From NCBI GenBank assembly GCA_964567475.1, contig CAZMMV010000022.1, positions 1 to 22,843 on the forward strand: DNA of 22,843 bases. Direction: 5' to 3'. The position numbers were made by a program, and so were the translations under genes. Within the stretch, counting starts at the first letter, position 1, and each line of letters starts with the position of its first letter. This DNA comes from CAZMMV01 sp964567475. GTDB lineage: Bacteria > Bacillota > Clostridia > Tissierellales > Tissierellaceae. This document shows positions 6,453 through 12,677 of the stretch, in pieces. A model generated the notes under the pieces. It did not search any database. It was not told the DNA's origin and was given only the letters and a program-made list of their open reading frames with translations.

Positions 6453-7889
6453 ATGGAAAGTATTAAAGAAAAGAAAAAACCTTCATTATTTTTATCATTA
6501 ATACCATTTATTTGTTTGGTAGTACTTATGCTAGTAGGGGTTTTAGTATTTGGATCAGAACCACAAATATCACTTATAGTTACTATAGGTATTACAGCAG
6601 CAATAGGTAAATATTTGGGGTATACATGGAATGATATGGAAGAAGCCATGATTGAGTCTAATAAAATGGTTATGCAAGCAAACTTTATCATTATGATAGT
6701 AGGTTGTTTAATTGGTGCATGGATGGCAGGAGGAGTTGTGCCAGGGATGATTTATTATGGTCTTAAGTTATTTACTCCAAGCATGTTTTTACTTTTATTA
6801 CCTATTATGTGTTCTGTGGTTGCAGTATCTACAGGTAGTGCATGGACTACTGCAGGAACTATGGGAATTGCAGCTATGGGTATAGGTTCAGGACTTGGAA
6901 TACCTCCAGCATTAACAGCGGGTGCAGTAGTTACTGGTGCATCTTTTGGGGACAAGCTTTCTCCATTGTCAGATAGTACAAACTTGGCAGCAGGAATAGG
7001 TGGAATAGATGTATTTGAACACGTGAAACATATGTTATATACAACTGTACCAAGTTACATAATATCTGTTACTTTATTTGGAATTATAGGCATGGGATAT
7101 AGGGGAACTGCAGTAGATACTAGTCAAATAAATGCTATGTTAGCTACTTTAGATGCAAGTTTTAATATTTCTCCTATAATATTTATAGCTCCAATGTCTG
7201 TAATTTTGATGATAGTATTTAAAATTCCAGCAGTACCAGGAATGGTTGGAGGAACTGCAGTTGGTATAGTATTTGCATTTTTTCAAGGATATGGTTTATC
7301 AGAGATATTATCTTACTTATTTCATGGTTTTTCAATAGTTACTGAAAATGACATGGTAAACAAACTTTTAAATAGAGGTGGTCTCCTTGAAATGATGGAA
7401 ACTATTTCTTTAGTAATATGTGCCCTAGCTTTTGGTGGTATAGTAAAAAAGATAGGTTGTCTAGATACTCTTATAGAAGTAATTCTTAAGTTCTGCAAAA
7501 CAAGAGGTTCAATAATAGCTTCAAATGTTGTTGCTTGTATTGCTCTAAACTTTTTAGCTGCAGACCAATATATGGCAATAGTAATACCAGGACAAATGTA
7601 TGCACCTATATATGAAAAATTAAATTTACATCCTAAAAATTTAACTAGAACTCTAGAGGATGCAGGTACATTGACCTCAGGACTTGTTCCATGGTCAACA
7701 TGCGGGGCAGTATATTTTACAACCCTAGGTGTTAGTGCTTTTCAATATGGTAGATATCATTTCTTAGGATTAATTAATCCTATAATAGCAATAATATATG
7801 GATTTACAGGATTTGGTTTAGCAAGACTTGATGAAAGTAAACCTATTAAAAAGAGAATAGATGAAGAAGATATAGAATCATTTGCTTAA
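6453..7889 (+). CDS. Na+/H+ antiporter, NhaC family
   Basis: A 478-residue polytopic protein with about 11-12 membrane helices. Family features include the glycine-rich stretch VSTGSAWTTAGTMGIAAMGIG (about 128-148), the GASFGDKLSPLSDSTNLAAGIGGIDVFEHVKHM region (about 164-196; the D/K and S/T-rich part is conserved in NhaC), LNFLAADQYMAIVIPG (about 365-380) and LVPWSTCGAVYFTTLGV near the C-terminus. AAAGGATG precedes the ATG. NhaC proteins exchange external H+ for internal Na+ (or a malate/lactate-type couple in MleN-like members, which share the fold), so the exact substrate is open. It is monocistronic. Confidence 0.9.
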   Translation: MESIKEKKKPSLFLSLIPFICLVVLMLVGVLVFGSEPQISLIVTIGITAAIGKYLGYTWNDMEEAMIESNKMVMQANFIIMIVGCLIGAWMAGGVVPGMIYYGLKLFTPSMFLLLLPIMCSVVAVSTGSAWTTAGTMGIAAMGIGSGLGIPPALTAGAVVTGASFGDKLSPLSDSTNLAAGIGGIDVFEHVKHMLYTTVPSYIISVTLFGIIGMGYRGTAVDTSQINAMLATLDASFNISPIIFIAPMSVILMIVFKIPAVPGMVGGTAVGIVFAFFQGYGLSEILSYLFHGFSIVTENDMVNKLLNRGGLLEMMETISLVICALAFGGIVKKIGCLDTLIEVILKFCKTRGSIIASNVVACIALNFLAADQYMAIVIPGQMYAPIYEKLNLHPKNLTRTLEDAGTLTSGLVPWSTCGAVYFTTLGVSAFQYGRYHFLGLINPIIAIIYGFTGFGLARLDESKPIKKRIDEEDIESFA

Positions 7890-7908
7890 TATATTAAATA
7901 AGATCTTT

Positions 7909-7960
7909 TTTATAAAGAAATATCCTATACATTTTGGTGTATAGGATATTTCTTTATAAA
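7909..7960 (+). terminator. Long hairpin after nhaC-like gene, probable terminator
   Basis: A 23-bp perfect stem (7909-7931 with 7938-7960) encloses a 6-nt loop. The stem is very A/T-rich and there is no separate U-run after it (GGTAAG follows), so it may act as an RNA 3'-end stabiliser as much as a terminator. Confidence 0.6.
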
Positions 7961-8000
7961 GGTAAGAAAACATTATTTCATATTAAGATTTATAAAAGAC

Positions 8001-8029
8001 TTGCAAATTACATATAACTGTGATATACT
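8001..8029 (+). promoter_or_regulatory. Promoter of the DUF2179 gene leader
   Basis: TTGCAA (8001-8006), 17 nt, TATACT (8024-8029). The expected start is near 8036, which coincides with the first strand of the leader's closing stem. That leaves about 220 nt of untranslated leader. Confidence 0.7.
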
Positions 8030-8034
8030 TACAA

Positions 8035-8224
8035 AGTTAGATTAATAGTTCGGAAATAGTTATGAAATGAAATATCTTGTATATAGTCTCATTATAGTTT
8101 TACTTCCTGCGTGAAAATCCTTTAGGTAAATCAGATTTATTCAATCATGAAATTTCAATATAAATTATTTAAATATATAGAACGAATTAATAGCTAACTG
8201 CCATATAATATATGGTGGTTTTTT
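8035..8224 (+). promoter_or_regulatory. Structured leader with terminator, candidate riboswitch of unknown class
   Basis: The 5' end (8035-8046 and 8048-8051) pairs with the 3' part (8180-8183, 8186-8191 and 8194-8199): 16 bp interrupted by a small internal loop and a 2-nt bulge, enclosing about 128 nt. Immediately after comes a terminator: CCATAT (8201-8206) with ATATGG (8210-8215), extended by AACTG (8196-8200) with TGGTT, then a T-run (8219-8224). The strand AACT (8196-8199) is used by both structures, so closing P1 would shorten the terminator. This is the layout of an ON riboswitch. The interior (TTTAC/GTAAA at 8099-8103 and 8126-8130; TGAAAT/ATTTCA) matches no class I recognise. Confidence 0.5.
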
Positions 8225-8255
8225 AGTGATAAAAAAATATGGAGGTGAATGTATA

Positions 8256-8795
8256 ATGGAGATCAATTTAATAATAGCGCTTATAGGATTGTTTTTAATT
8301 ACGGCTTTTACAAATATCTTAGCAACTTTAAAAACAATATTAATGTCTAAAAAAATAATGAATCCAGTTTATTTGCTTGTGTTTTTAGATGCAATGATAT
8401 TTACAACTATCATGAGTAAAGTAACTAGCTCAGAAGGGGTTCAATTTACTATAGCTTATGCATTGGGAAGAACATTTGGTGTTCTACTTGGTGGTAAGAT
8501 AGAAGATAGACTTGCACTTGGAATACTTGAAGTAGACTTGTTTTTAAACGATGGTGAAAAAGCTGCCGGAATAGCACAAAGACTAAGAGAAACTGGATAT
8601 ACAGTAAATAATTTTCTTGTTGGAGGAAATGAGGACGTTGATAGACATCAAGTTGAAGTTGTTATAAATAGAAAGGAATTTAAAATACTTGAAGGTATTA
8701 TAAATGACTTTAATGTATTTAATCCAACTTTAAAAGTAAAAACATTAAATAAAGTAGATGGTAAAATTACTACTACAAGACTTAAAGAAGCATAA
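8256..8795 (+). CDS. UPF0316/DUF2179 membrane protein
   Basis: A 179-residue protein: three or so membrane helices in the first 85 residues (INLIIALIGLFLITAFTNIL, VYLLVFLDAMIFTTIM, and a weaker one around IAYALGRTFGVLLGG), then a soluble DUF2179-type domain (about 85-170, ALGILEVDLFLNDGEKAAGIAQRLRETGYTVNNF and HQVEVVINRKEFKILEGIINDFN). This is the UPF0316 architecture. The soluble fold is shared with YitT-type proteins and is of unknown function, possibly a ligand-binding regulator. A GTG at 8226 could extend the frame, but it lies in the terminator's U-tract; the ATG at 8256 has GGAGGTGA 7 nt upstream. Confidence 0.85.
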   Translation: MEINLIIALIGLFLITAFTNILATLKTILMSKKIMNPVYLLVFLDAMIFTTIMSKVTSSEGVQFTIAYALGRTFGVLLGGKIEDRLALGILEVDLFLNDGEKAAGIAQRLRETGYTVNNFLVGGNEDVDRHQVEVVINRKEFKILEGIINDFNVFNPTLKVKTLNKVDGKITTTRLKEA

Positions 8796-8802
8796 AGAAT
8801 GT

Positions 8803-8852
8803 AAATAAGTATCAAAAATGGTGCCTGGCACCATTTTTGATACTTATTTTTT
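8803..8852 (+). terminator. Terminator containing the GGTGCCTGGCACC palindrome
   Basis: A 23-bp perfect stem (8803-8825 with 8827-8849) has a single central T and is followed by a T-run. Its core GGTGCCTGGCACC resembles a short palindrome that I recall as dispersed in many bacterial genomes. It works here as the terminator of the DUF2179 gene. Confidence 0.8.
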
Positions 8853-8925
8853 ATTTTAATAATAATTAGAGATAAAAAGGGCAAAATATCTTCTAAAGTT
8901 AAAATATTTTATTAGGAGTTAGATT

Positions 8926-9510
8926 ATGTTATTTATTATAGATATGCAAAATGACTATATAGATAGGGAGAAAGGGAAAAAATATGTTAGGGATTCAGAA
9001 GAAATAGTAAAAGGAATAATAAATAAAATAAAAGACTGTGAGAAAAAAGGAGAATATATATATTATACTTCTGATATCTTTATTGAGAAAAATAAAGGCA
9101 ATCTTGAGAGGGATAATAAAATATTAGATAATCTTAATATTAAGGAAAATATAGAAATACAGGAAAATCGATTAAATTATGAAGATAGATGGGGTTGTGA
9201 ACTATATGGTGATTTAAAGCCATATTTACAAGATCATAAAAGAATTAAAAAATCATATTACGCTATTCCTACTAAGAGTTTAGTGAAATTTCAACAAAAA
9301 TTTAAGGAAGAAAAACATATAATAGAAGAAATTGAATTTGTAGGAGTAGAAACTCATATATGTGTTCTTGCAAATGCCATATGTATTCAAAGTACATTTC
9401 CTGAAGCTAATATTATTATTCATGCTTCACTTTGCAAGAGTAAAGATGATAAAGACCATGAATATGCATTAAAGGTAATGGAAGGTTTAGGAATGGAAGT
9501 TAGGAGATGA
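8926..9510 (+). CDS. Isochorismatase-family cysteine hydrolase
   Basis: A 194-residue single-domain hydrolase. The catalytic triad of the family is visible: D6 in IIDMQNDY, K109 in KKSYYAIP and C146 in VETHICVLANA, preceded by the usual cis-peptide region VGVET. TTAGGAG precedes the ATG. The nadE gene starts 4 nt after the stop, so this is a two-gene operon, and a nicotinamidase (nicotinamide to nicotinate) is the obvious idea. However, the D-x-H metal motif of true nicotinamidases is absent: the equivalent stretch reads TSDIF without histidine. It could be a different amidase. No promoter box is clear. Confidence 0.85.
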   Translation: MLFIIDMQNDYIDREKGKKYVRDSEEIVKGIINKIKDCEKKGEYIYYTSDIFIEKNKGNLERDNKILDNLNIKENIEIQENRLNYEDRWGCELYGDLKPYLQDHKRIKKSYYAIPTKSLVKFQQKFKEEKHIIEEIEFVGVETHICVLANAICIQSTFPEANIIIHASLCKSKDDKDHEYALKVMEGLGMEVRR

Positions 9511-9514
9511 TAGG

Positions 9515-10309
9515 ATGGAGTTATCAGATGAAATTTTAGAAAAGATAATCTTAAATATAAGAGAATGGATAAAAGAAAGTATGGTAAGGTCTGGGGGAGA
9601 AAAGGCTATATTAGGAATATCTGGTGGTAAAGATAGTTCTGTAGCTGCAGCTCTTTGCGTAAAGTCATTAGGGAAAGAAAATGTAATAGGGGTTCTTATG
9701 CCAGATGGAGTTCAACGAGATATTTCTGATGCTAAGGATCTTTGCAGTTTTTTAGATATTAAAAATACGATAGTAAATATAGGAGATATGACAGAGGCTT
9801 TTTTACAATCTTTAAATAAGATAGATAAGGCCATAGTTCCAGGAGTGTCTAGTCAAACTAGATTGAATCTTCCACCGCGTGTTAGAATGACTGTATTATA
9901 TGCTGTTTCTCAGTCTATAGATAATAGTAGGGTAATAAATACTAGCAATATCTCAGAAGATTGGATTGGATATGCTACTATATATGGTGATACAGCAGGA
10001 GCATTCTCACCATTAGGAATGTTGACAAGTGATGAAGTTATCCAAATAGGAGAATTTATTGGACTACCAACTAAACTTACTAGAAAAAAACCAAGTGATG
10101 GCCTTACAGGGAAAATAGATGAAGATGTATTTAAATTTTCCTATGAGCTTTTAAATAAATATATCAGAGAAGGAATCTGTGAAGATGAAAATATAAAGAA
10201 AAGAATTGATGCTATGCACAAATATAGTAGGCATAAGTTTTTACCTATTCCTATGTTTAAACCATTTTTACCTATTAAAGCTAAAGATATAGCTAATGTT
10301 TATAAATAA
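9515..10309 (+). CDS. nadE: NAD+ synthetase, NH3-dependent
   Basis: A 264-residue protein of the N-type ATP pyrophosphatase family. The P-loop is SGGKDS (S36-S41). Other conserved blocks are MPDGVQRDISDAKDLCSFLDI (substrate-binding segment), INTSNISEDWIGYATIYGDTAGAFSPLGMLTSDEV and KKPSDGLTGKIDED. It makes NAD+ from deamido-NAD+, ATP and ammonia. There is no glutamine amidohydrolase domain, so free ammonia must be the nitrogen donor, as in other clostridial short NadE proteins. The AGGAGATGATAGG overlap region of the preceding gene serves as ribosome binding site. Coupled to an isochorismatase-fold hydrolase, it points to pyridine-nucleotide salvage. Confidence 0.93.
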   Translation: MELSDEILEKIILNIREWIKESMVRSGGEKAILGISGGKDSSVAAALCVKSLGKENVIGVLMPDGVQRDISDAKDLCSFLDIKNTIVNIGDMTEAFLQSLNKIDKAIVPGVSSQTRLNLPPRVRMTVLYAVSQSIDNSRVINTSNISEDWIGYATIYGDTAGAFSPLGMLTSDEVIQIGEFIGLPTKLTRKKPSDGLTGKIDEDVFKFSYELLNKYIREGICEDENIKKRIDAMHKYSRHKFLPIPMFKPFLPIKAKDIANVYK

Positions 10310-10332
10310 ATTTAAAACTCTTATAAAGCAGC

Positions 10333-10363
10333 TAGTCTGGTGAATTTTCACCAGACTATTTTT
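10333..10363 (+). terminator. Intrinsic terminator after nadE
   Basis: TAGTCTGGTGAA (10333-10344) pairs with TTCACCAGACTA (10347-10358) and is followed by TTTTTAT. It ends the hydrolase/nadE operon. Confidence 0.85.
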
Positions 10364-10405
10364 ATGGAGATTTATTTAATTTAAGAAAGAATAGTTAAAA
10401 AGTAT

Positions 10406-10434
10406 TTGGAAGATTATTATTTTTAGTATATAAT
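10406..10434 (+). promoter_or_regulatory. Strong promoter that leads directly into a terminator
   Basis: TTGGAA (10406-10411), 17 nt, TATAAT (10429-10434). Spacing and -10 are consensus. The start would be at about 10441, just 8 nt before the terminator stem at 10449. Confidence 0.6.
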
Positions 10435-10440
10435 ATAGAT

Positions 10441-10486
10441 AGCTTTTTAAAAGTTCCTCAAATCAAAGTTTGAGGAACTTTTTTAG
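10441..10486 (+). ncRNA. Possible short RNA or attenuated leader (promoter-terminator pair)
   Basis: A 14-bp stem (10449-10462 with 10469-10482), a loop TCAAAG and a T-run form a strong intrinsic terminator at 10449-10484. With the promoter just upstream the product would be about 45 nt, almost all hairpin. It could be a small RNA, or the leader of a gene lying in the sequence gap. Nothing in the sequence identifies a function. Confidence 0.35.
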
Positions 10487-10521
10487 AATACGGAAGTTTT
10501 ATTTATAAATAATAGATTGAA

Positions 10522-10621
10522 NNNNNNNNNNNNNNNNNNNNNNNNNNNNNNNNNNNNNNNNNNNNNNNNNNNNNNNNNNNNNNNNNNNNNNNNNNNNNNN
10601 NNNNNNNNNNNNNNNNNNNNN
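10522..10621. other. Assembly gap, 100 N
   Basis: Exactly 100 N, the usual placeholder for a gap of unknown length. The true distance and content are unknown. The rest of the nadE to metallophosphoesterase interval (10310-10521 and 10622-10657) holds only the terminators, the promoter and the possible gene tail listed here. Confidence 0.98.
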
Positions 10622-10654
10622 TATTTTGGAGAAGTTAAGTGGGGTGATAGATAA
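10622..10654 (+). CDS. Possible 3' end of a gene lost in the gap (partial)
   Basis: From the last N to a TAA at 10652-10654 one frame is open and reads YFGEVKWGDR. The next gene's ribosome binding site (GGGGTGAT, about 10641-10648) lies inside this tail, and the stop is 3 nt from its ATG, as for operon neighbours in this genome. Ten codons are too few to prove coding or name a product. Confidence 0.3.
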   Translation, partial: YFGEVKWGDR

Positions 10655-10657
10655 GAT

Positions 10658-11512
10658 ATGAGTAAGAAGATTATTATTATAGTTTTTATTATGATAGGAG
10701 CATTACTATTTATTCTGTGGCAGAATAATGATATAGTTACAAGTAAAATTGACTATAGCAATTCTAAGCTACCTAAGGAATTTAATGGATATAAAATAGT
10801 CCATATATCAGATTTACATAATAAAAGGTTTGGTAAAGGTCAGAAAAGATTATTAAAGAAAGTTAAAGCTGCTTGTCCAGATATAATTCTTGTTACAGGA
10901 GATTTGATTGATAGAAGAAGATATGATTTAGAGACTGCTTTGATTTTTATAAATGGTGCAATGAAAATTGCTCCTGTATATTATGTTCCTGGAAATCATG
11001 AGGCTTGGTCTGGTCAGTATGATAATATTAAATATGAATTATCTAGCTTAGGAGTAGAAGTACTTGATGATGTTAAAATGGAACTTGCAGAAGGTAAAGG
11101 AAAAATAGAAATACTAGGATTATCAGATCCGGCTTTTTTAACAGATAGTTATAGTAAAGGAACAAATTTATCAAAATTAGAAGAAAATCTTATAAATATG
11201 TCGGATGATTCTATATTTCAAATATTACTTTGTCATAGGCCTGAACTTTTTCACCTTTATGCAAATGCAAATATAGAAATTGCTTTTTCTGGACATGCAC
11301 ATGGAGGGCAATTTAGACTTCCTTTTATTGGGGGACTTATAGCACCATGTCAAGGATTTTTTCCAAAGTATACCAGTGATGTGCATGAAGAAAAACAATC
11401 AACTCTAGTTATCAGTAGGGGACTGGGCAATAGTATAATTCCAATAAGAATATTTAACAGGCCTGAAATTATAGTTCTTACTTTAGAAAATCAAGATATA
11501 GATAAAAAATAA
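10658..11512 (+). CDS. Membrane-anchored metallophosphoesterase (YkuE/YaeI-like)
   Basis: A 284-residue calcineurin-like phosphoesterase. An N-terminal helix (IIIIVFIMIGALLFILWQ, about 4-21) anchors it, with the catalytic domain presumably on the outer face. The binuclear-metal motifs appear in order: HISDLHN (D-x-H), GDLIDRR, GNHE, LCHRPELF and SGHAHGGQF. This matches the YkuE/YaeI group, several of which hydrolyse UDP-sugar or lipid pyrophosphates, but the substrate is not determined by sequence. It is first of a likely operon (gaps of 19 nt and 10 nt to the next two genes). No Tat signal is seen. The promoter would be in the gap. Confidence 0.88.
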   Translation: MSKKIIIIVFIMIGALLFILWQNNDIVTSKIDYSNSKLPKEFNGYKIVHISDLHNKRFGKGQKRLLKKVKAACPDIILVTGDLIDRRRYDLETALIFINGAMKIAPVYYVPGNHEAWSGQYDNIKYELSSLGVEVLDDVKMELAEGKGKIEILGLSDPAFLTDSYSKGTNLSKLEENLINMSDDSIFQILLCHRPELFHLYANANIEIAFSGHAHGGQFRLPFIGGLIAPCQGFFPKYTSDVHEEKQSTLVISRGLGNSIIPIRIFNRPEIIVLTLENQDIDKK

Positions 11513-11531
11513 TTGGAGAGGAGATGATAAA

Positions 11532-11933
11532 ATGGATAATAAAAAAAGATTATCTCCTTCAATGGATCAATGGTTCAAAGATGCAAAATCTGATCCAGTA
11601 GCTTTAGAAGAAGGAATGTTTTTAGTTCATAATGGACTTGTACGACAAACCCCTAGGGCAAAGGTACGTAAGGGAATTGATGATGGCTCTGTAGTGAAGG
11701 CAATGGATTTTTCTTATGATAGAGAAAAGTTAGATAAAGTTATTGATGAAACTTACAAGATGGATGGCATTTTTCATGTTAGAGTTTGGCTTAATGAAGG
11801 TAGACTAGAACTTGGTGATGATATAATGTATGTATTAGTAGGTGGAGATATTAGACCTCATGTTATTGATGCCTTACAGTTTCTAGTTAGTAAGATTAAA
11901 AATGATTGTGTAAGTGAAATTGAATTAAAATAG
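11532..11933 (+). CDS. MoaE-family protein (divergent molybdopterin synthase large subunit-like)
   Basis: At 133 residues it resembles MoaE in its core: VRKGIDDGSVVKAMDFSYDREKLDKVIDETYKMDGIFHVRVWLNEGRLELGDDIMYVLVGGDIRPHVIDALQFLVSKIKND aligns with the MoaE pattern of small extended strand, helix, GRLEVGE strand, then the ALRYLVDRLK helix (all split here for clarity). The family's closing active-site segment (PIWKKE-type, with lysine) is not present: the protein ends CVSEIELK. MoaE normally works with MoaD to put sulfur into molybdopterin. No other cofactor genes are seen in the window, so it may be a repurposed homologue. GGAGATG precedes the ATG. Confidence 0.7.
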   Translation: MDNKKRLSPSMDQWFKDAKSDPVALEEGMFLVHNGLVRQTPRAKVRKGIDDGSVVKAMDFSYDREKLDKVIDETYKMDGIFHVRVWLNEGRLELGDDIMYVLVGGDIRPHVIDALQFLVSKIKNDCVSEIELK

Positions 11934-11943
11934 GAGGAATTTT

Positions 11944-12624
11944 ATGATAGCGATTCATATTAATTCAAGTGAAGAATGGGAAGCAACTAAGGAATTATTG
12001 GGACCAGTACAAATAAAATATTTTCCATATGGTGAGTTTTTTGAAAGTAGTGTAGATGATTTTGACTGTATTTATTATAATAGCGGTGCTACAAAGACAT
12101 TGTCTTCTGGAGCATGTCAATATGCTATAGATAAATGGAAACCTGAGATTGTTTTTGTTTTTGGAACATGTGGGGGAGTATCTAAAGATGTAAATACACT
12201 AGATATAATTCTTGCTGAAAAGACTTCTCAATATGATGTAATACCAATGAGAGGGAAGGAAAATATATTTCATGAAATTATAGAGTTTGATAATAGTTGG
12301 ATAAATTTAGATAAGTTTCCTCATAAATTGGAAAAAGGATTTTTAGCAACTGCAGATAAATCTGTAACTGCAAAAAACTATCACAGTTTAAGAAAAAGTG
12401 GAGTGAAGGCAGCTGATTGGGAAACTGCTTCTATTGCAACAATATGTAAAATAAATAAGGTTAAATGCTGCGTACTAAGAGGAGTTTCTGATGGAGTAAG
12501 TCAGGAAGATGTATTTTTACAATTTGAAGATTACAAGGTAAATACGGATATTATAATGAAAAAGTTAATTATCTTATATTTTCCAGCCTTAATAGCCCAA
12601 TACAAGAATTGGAAGACAAATTAA
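11944..12624 (+). CDS. Nucleosidase / purine-nucleoside-phosphorylase-fold protein (MTAN-like)
   Basis: A 226-residue cytosolic protein of the PNP/UDP phosphorylase superfamily. The nucleoside-binding GTCGG turn (G74-G78, FVFGTCGGVS), the ribose/base segment AADWETASIATI (E160) and the catalytic-aspartate strand VLRGVSDG (D183) align with MTA/SAH nucleosidases and uridine phosphorylases. The DMEGAA motif of typical MTAN is here DWETAS, so specificity is uncertain. It probably cleaves a nucleoside or a thio-adenosine derivative. AGGAGG precedes the ATG and it lies 10 nt after the MoaE-like gene. Confidence 0.75.
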   Translation: MIAIHINSSEEWEATKELLGPVQIKYFPYGEFFESSVDDFDCIYYNSGATKTLSSGACQYAIDKWKPEIVFVFGTCGGVSKDVNTLDIILAEKTSQYDVIPMRGKENIFHEIIEFDNSWINLDKFPHKLEKGFLATADKSVTAKNYHSLRKSGVKAADWETASIATICKINKVKCCVLRGVSDGVSQEDVFLQFEDYKVNTDIIMKKLIILYFPALIAQYKNWKTN

Positions 12625-12677
12625 TTTAATAATTATATAAAATTAGATATAATTAAAAAAGAAATAGGAGGAATTAT

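Noticed and set aside
7909..7960. Long inverted repeats near genes as insertion sequence ends
   Set aside because: Each is a compact hairpin placed just after a stop codon with no transposase between them; they are terminators.
8226..8255. GTG start for the DUF2179 protein
   Set aside because: The codon is in the terminator U-tract and lacks a binding site; the ATG at 8256 has a good one.
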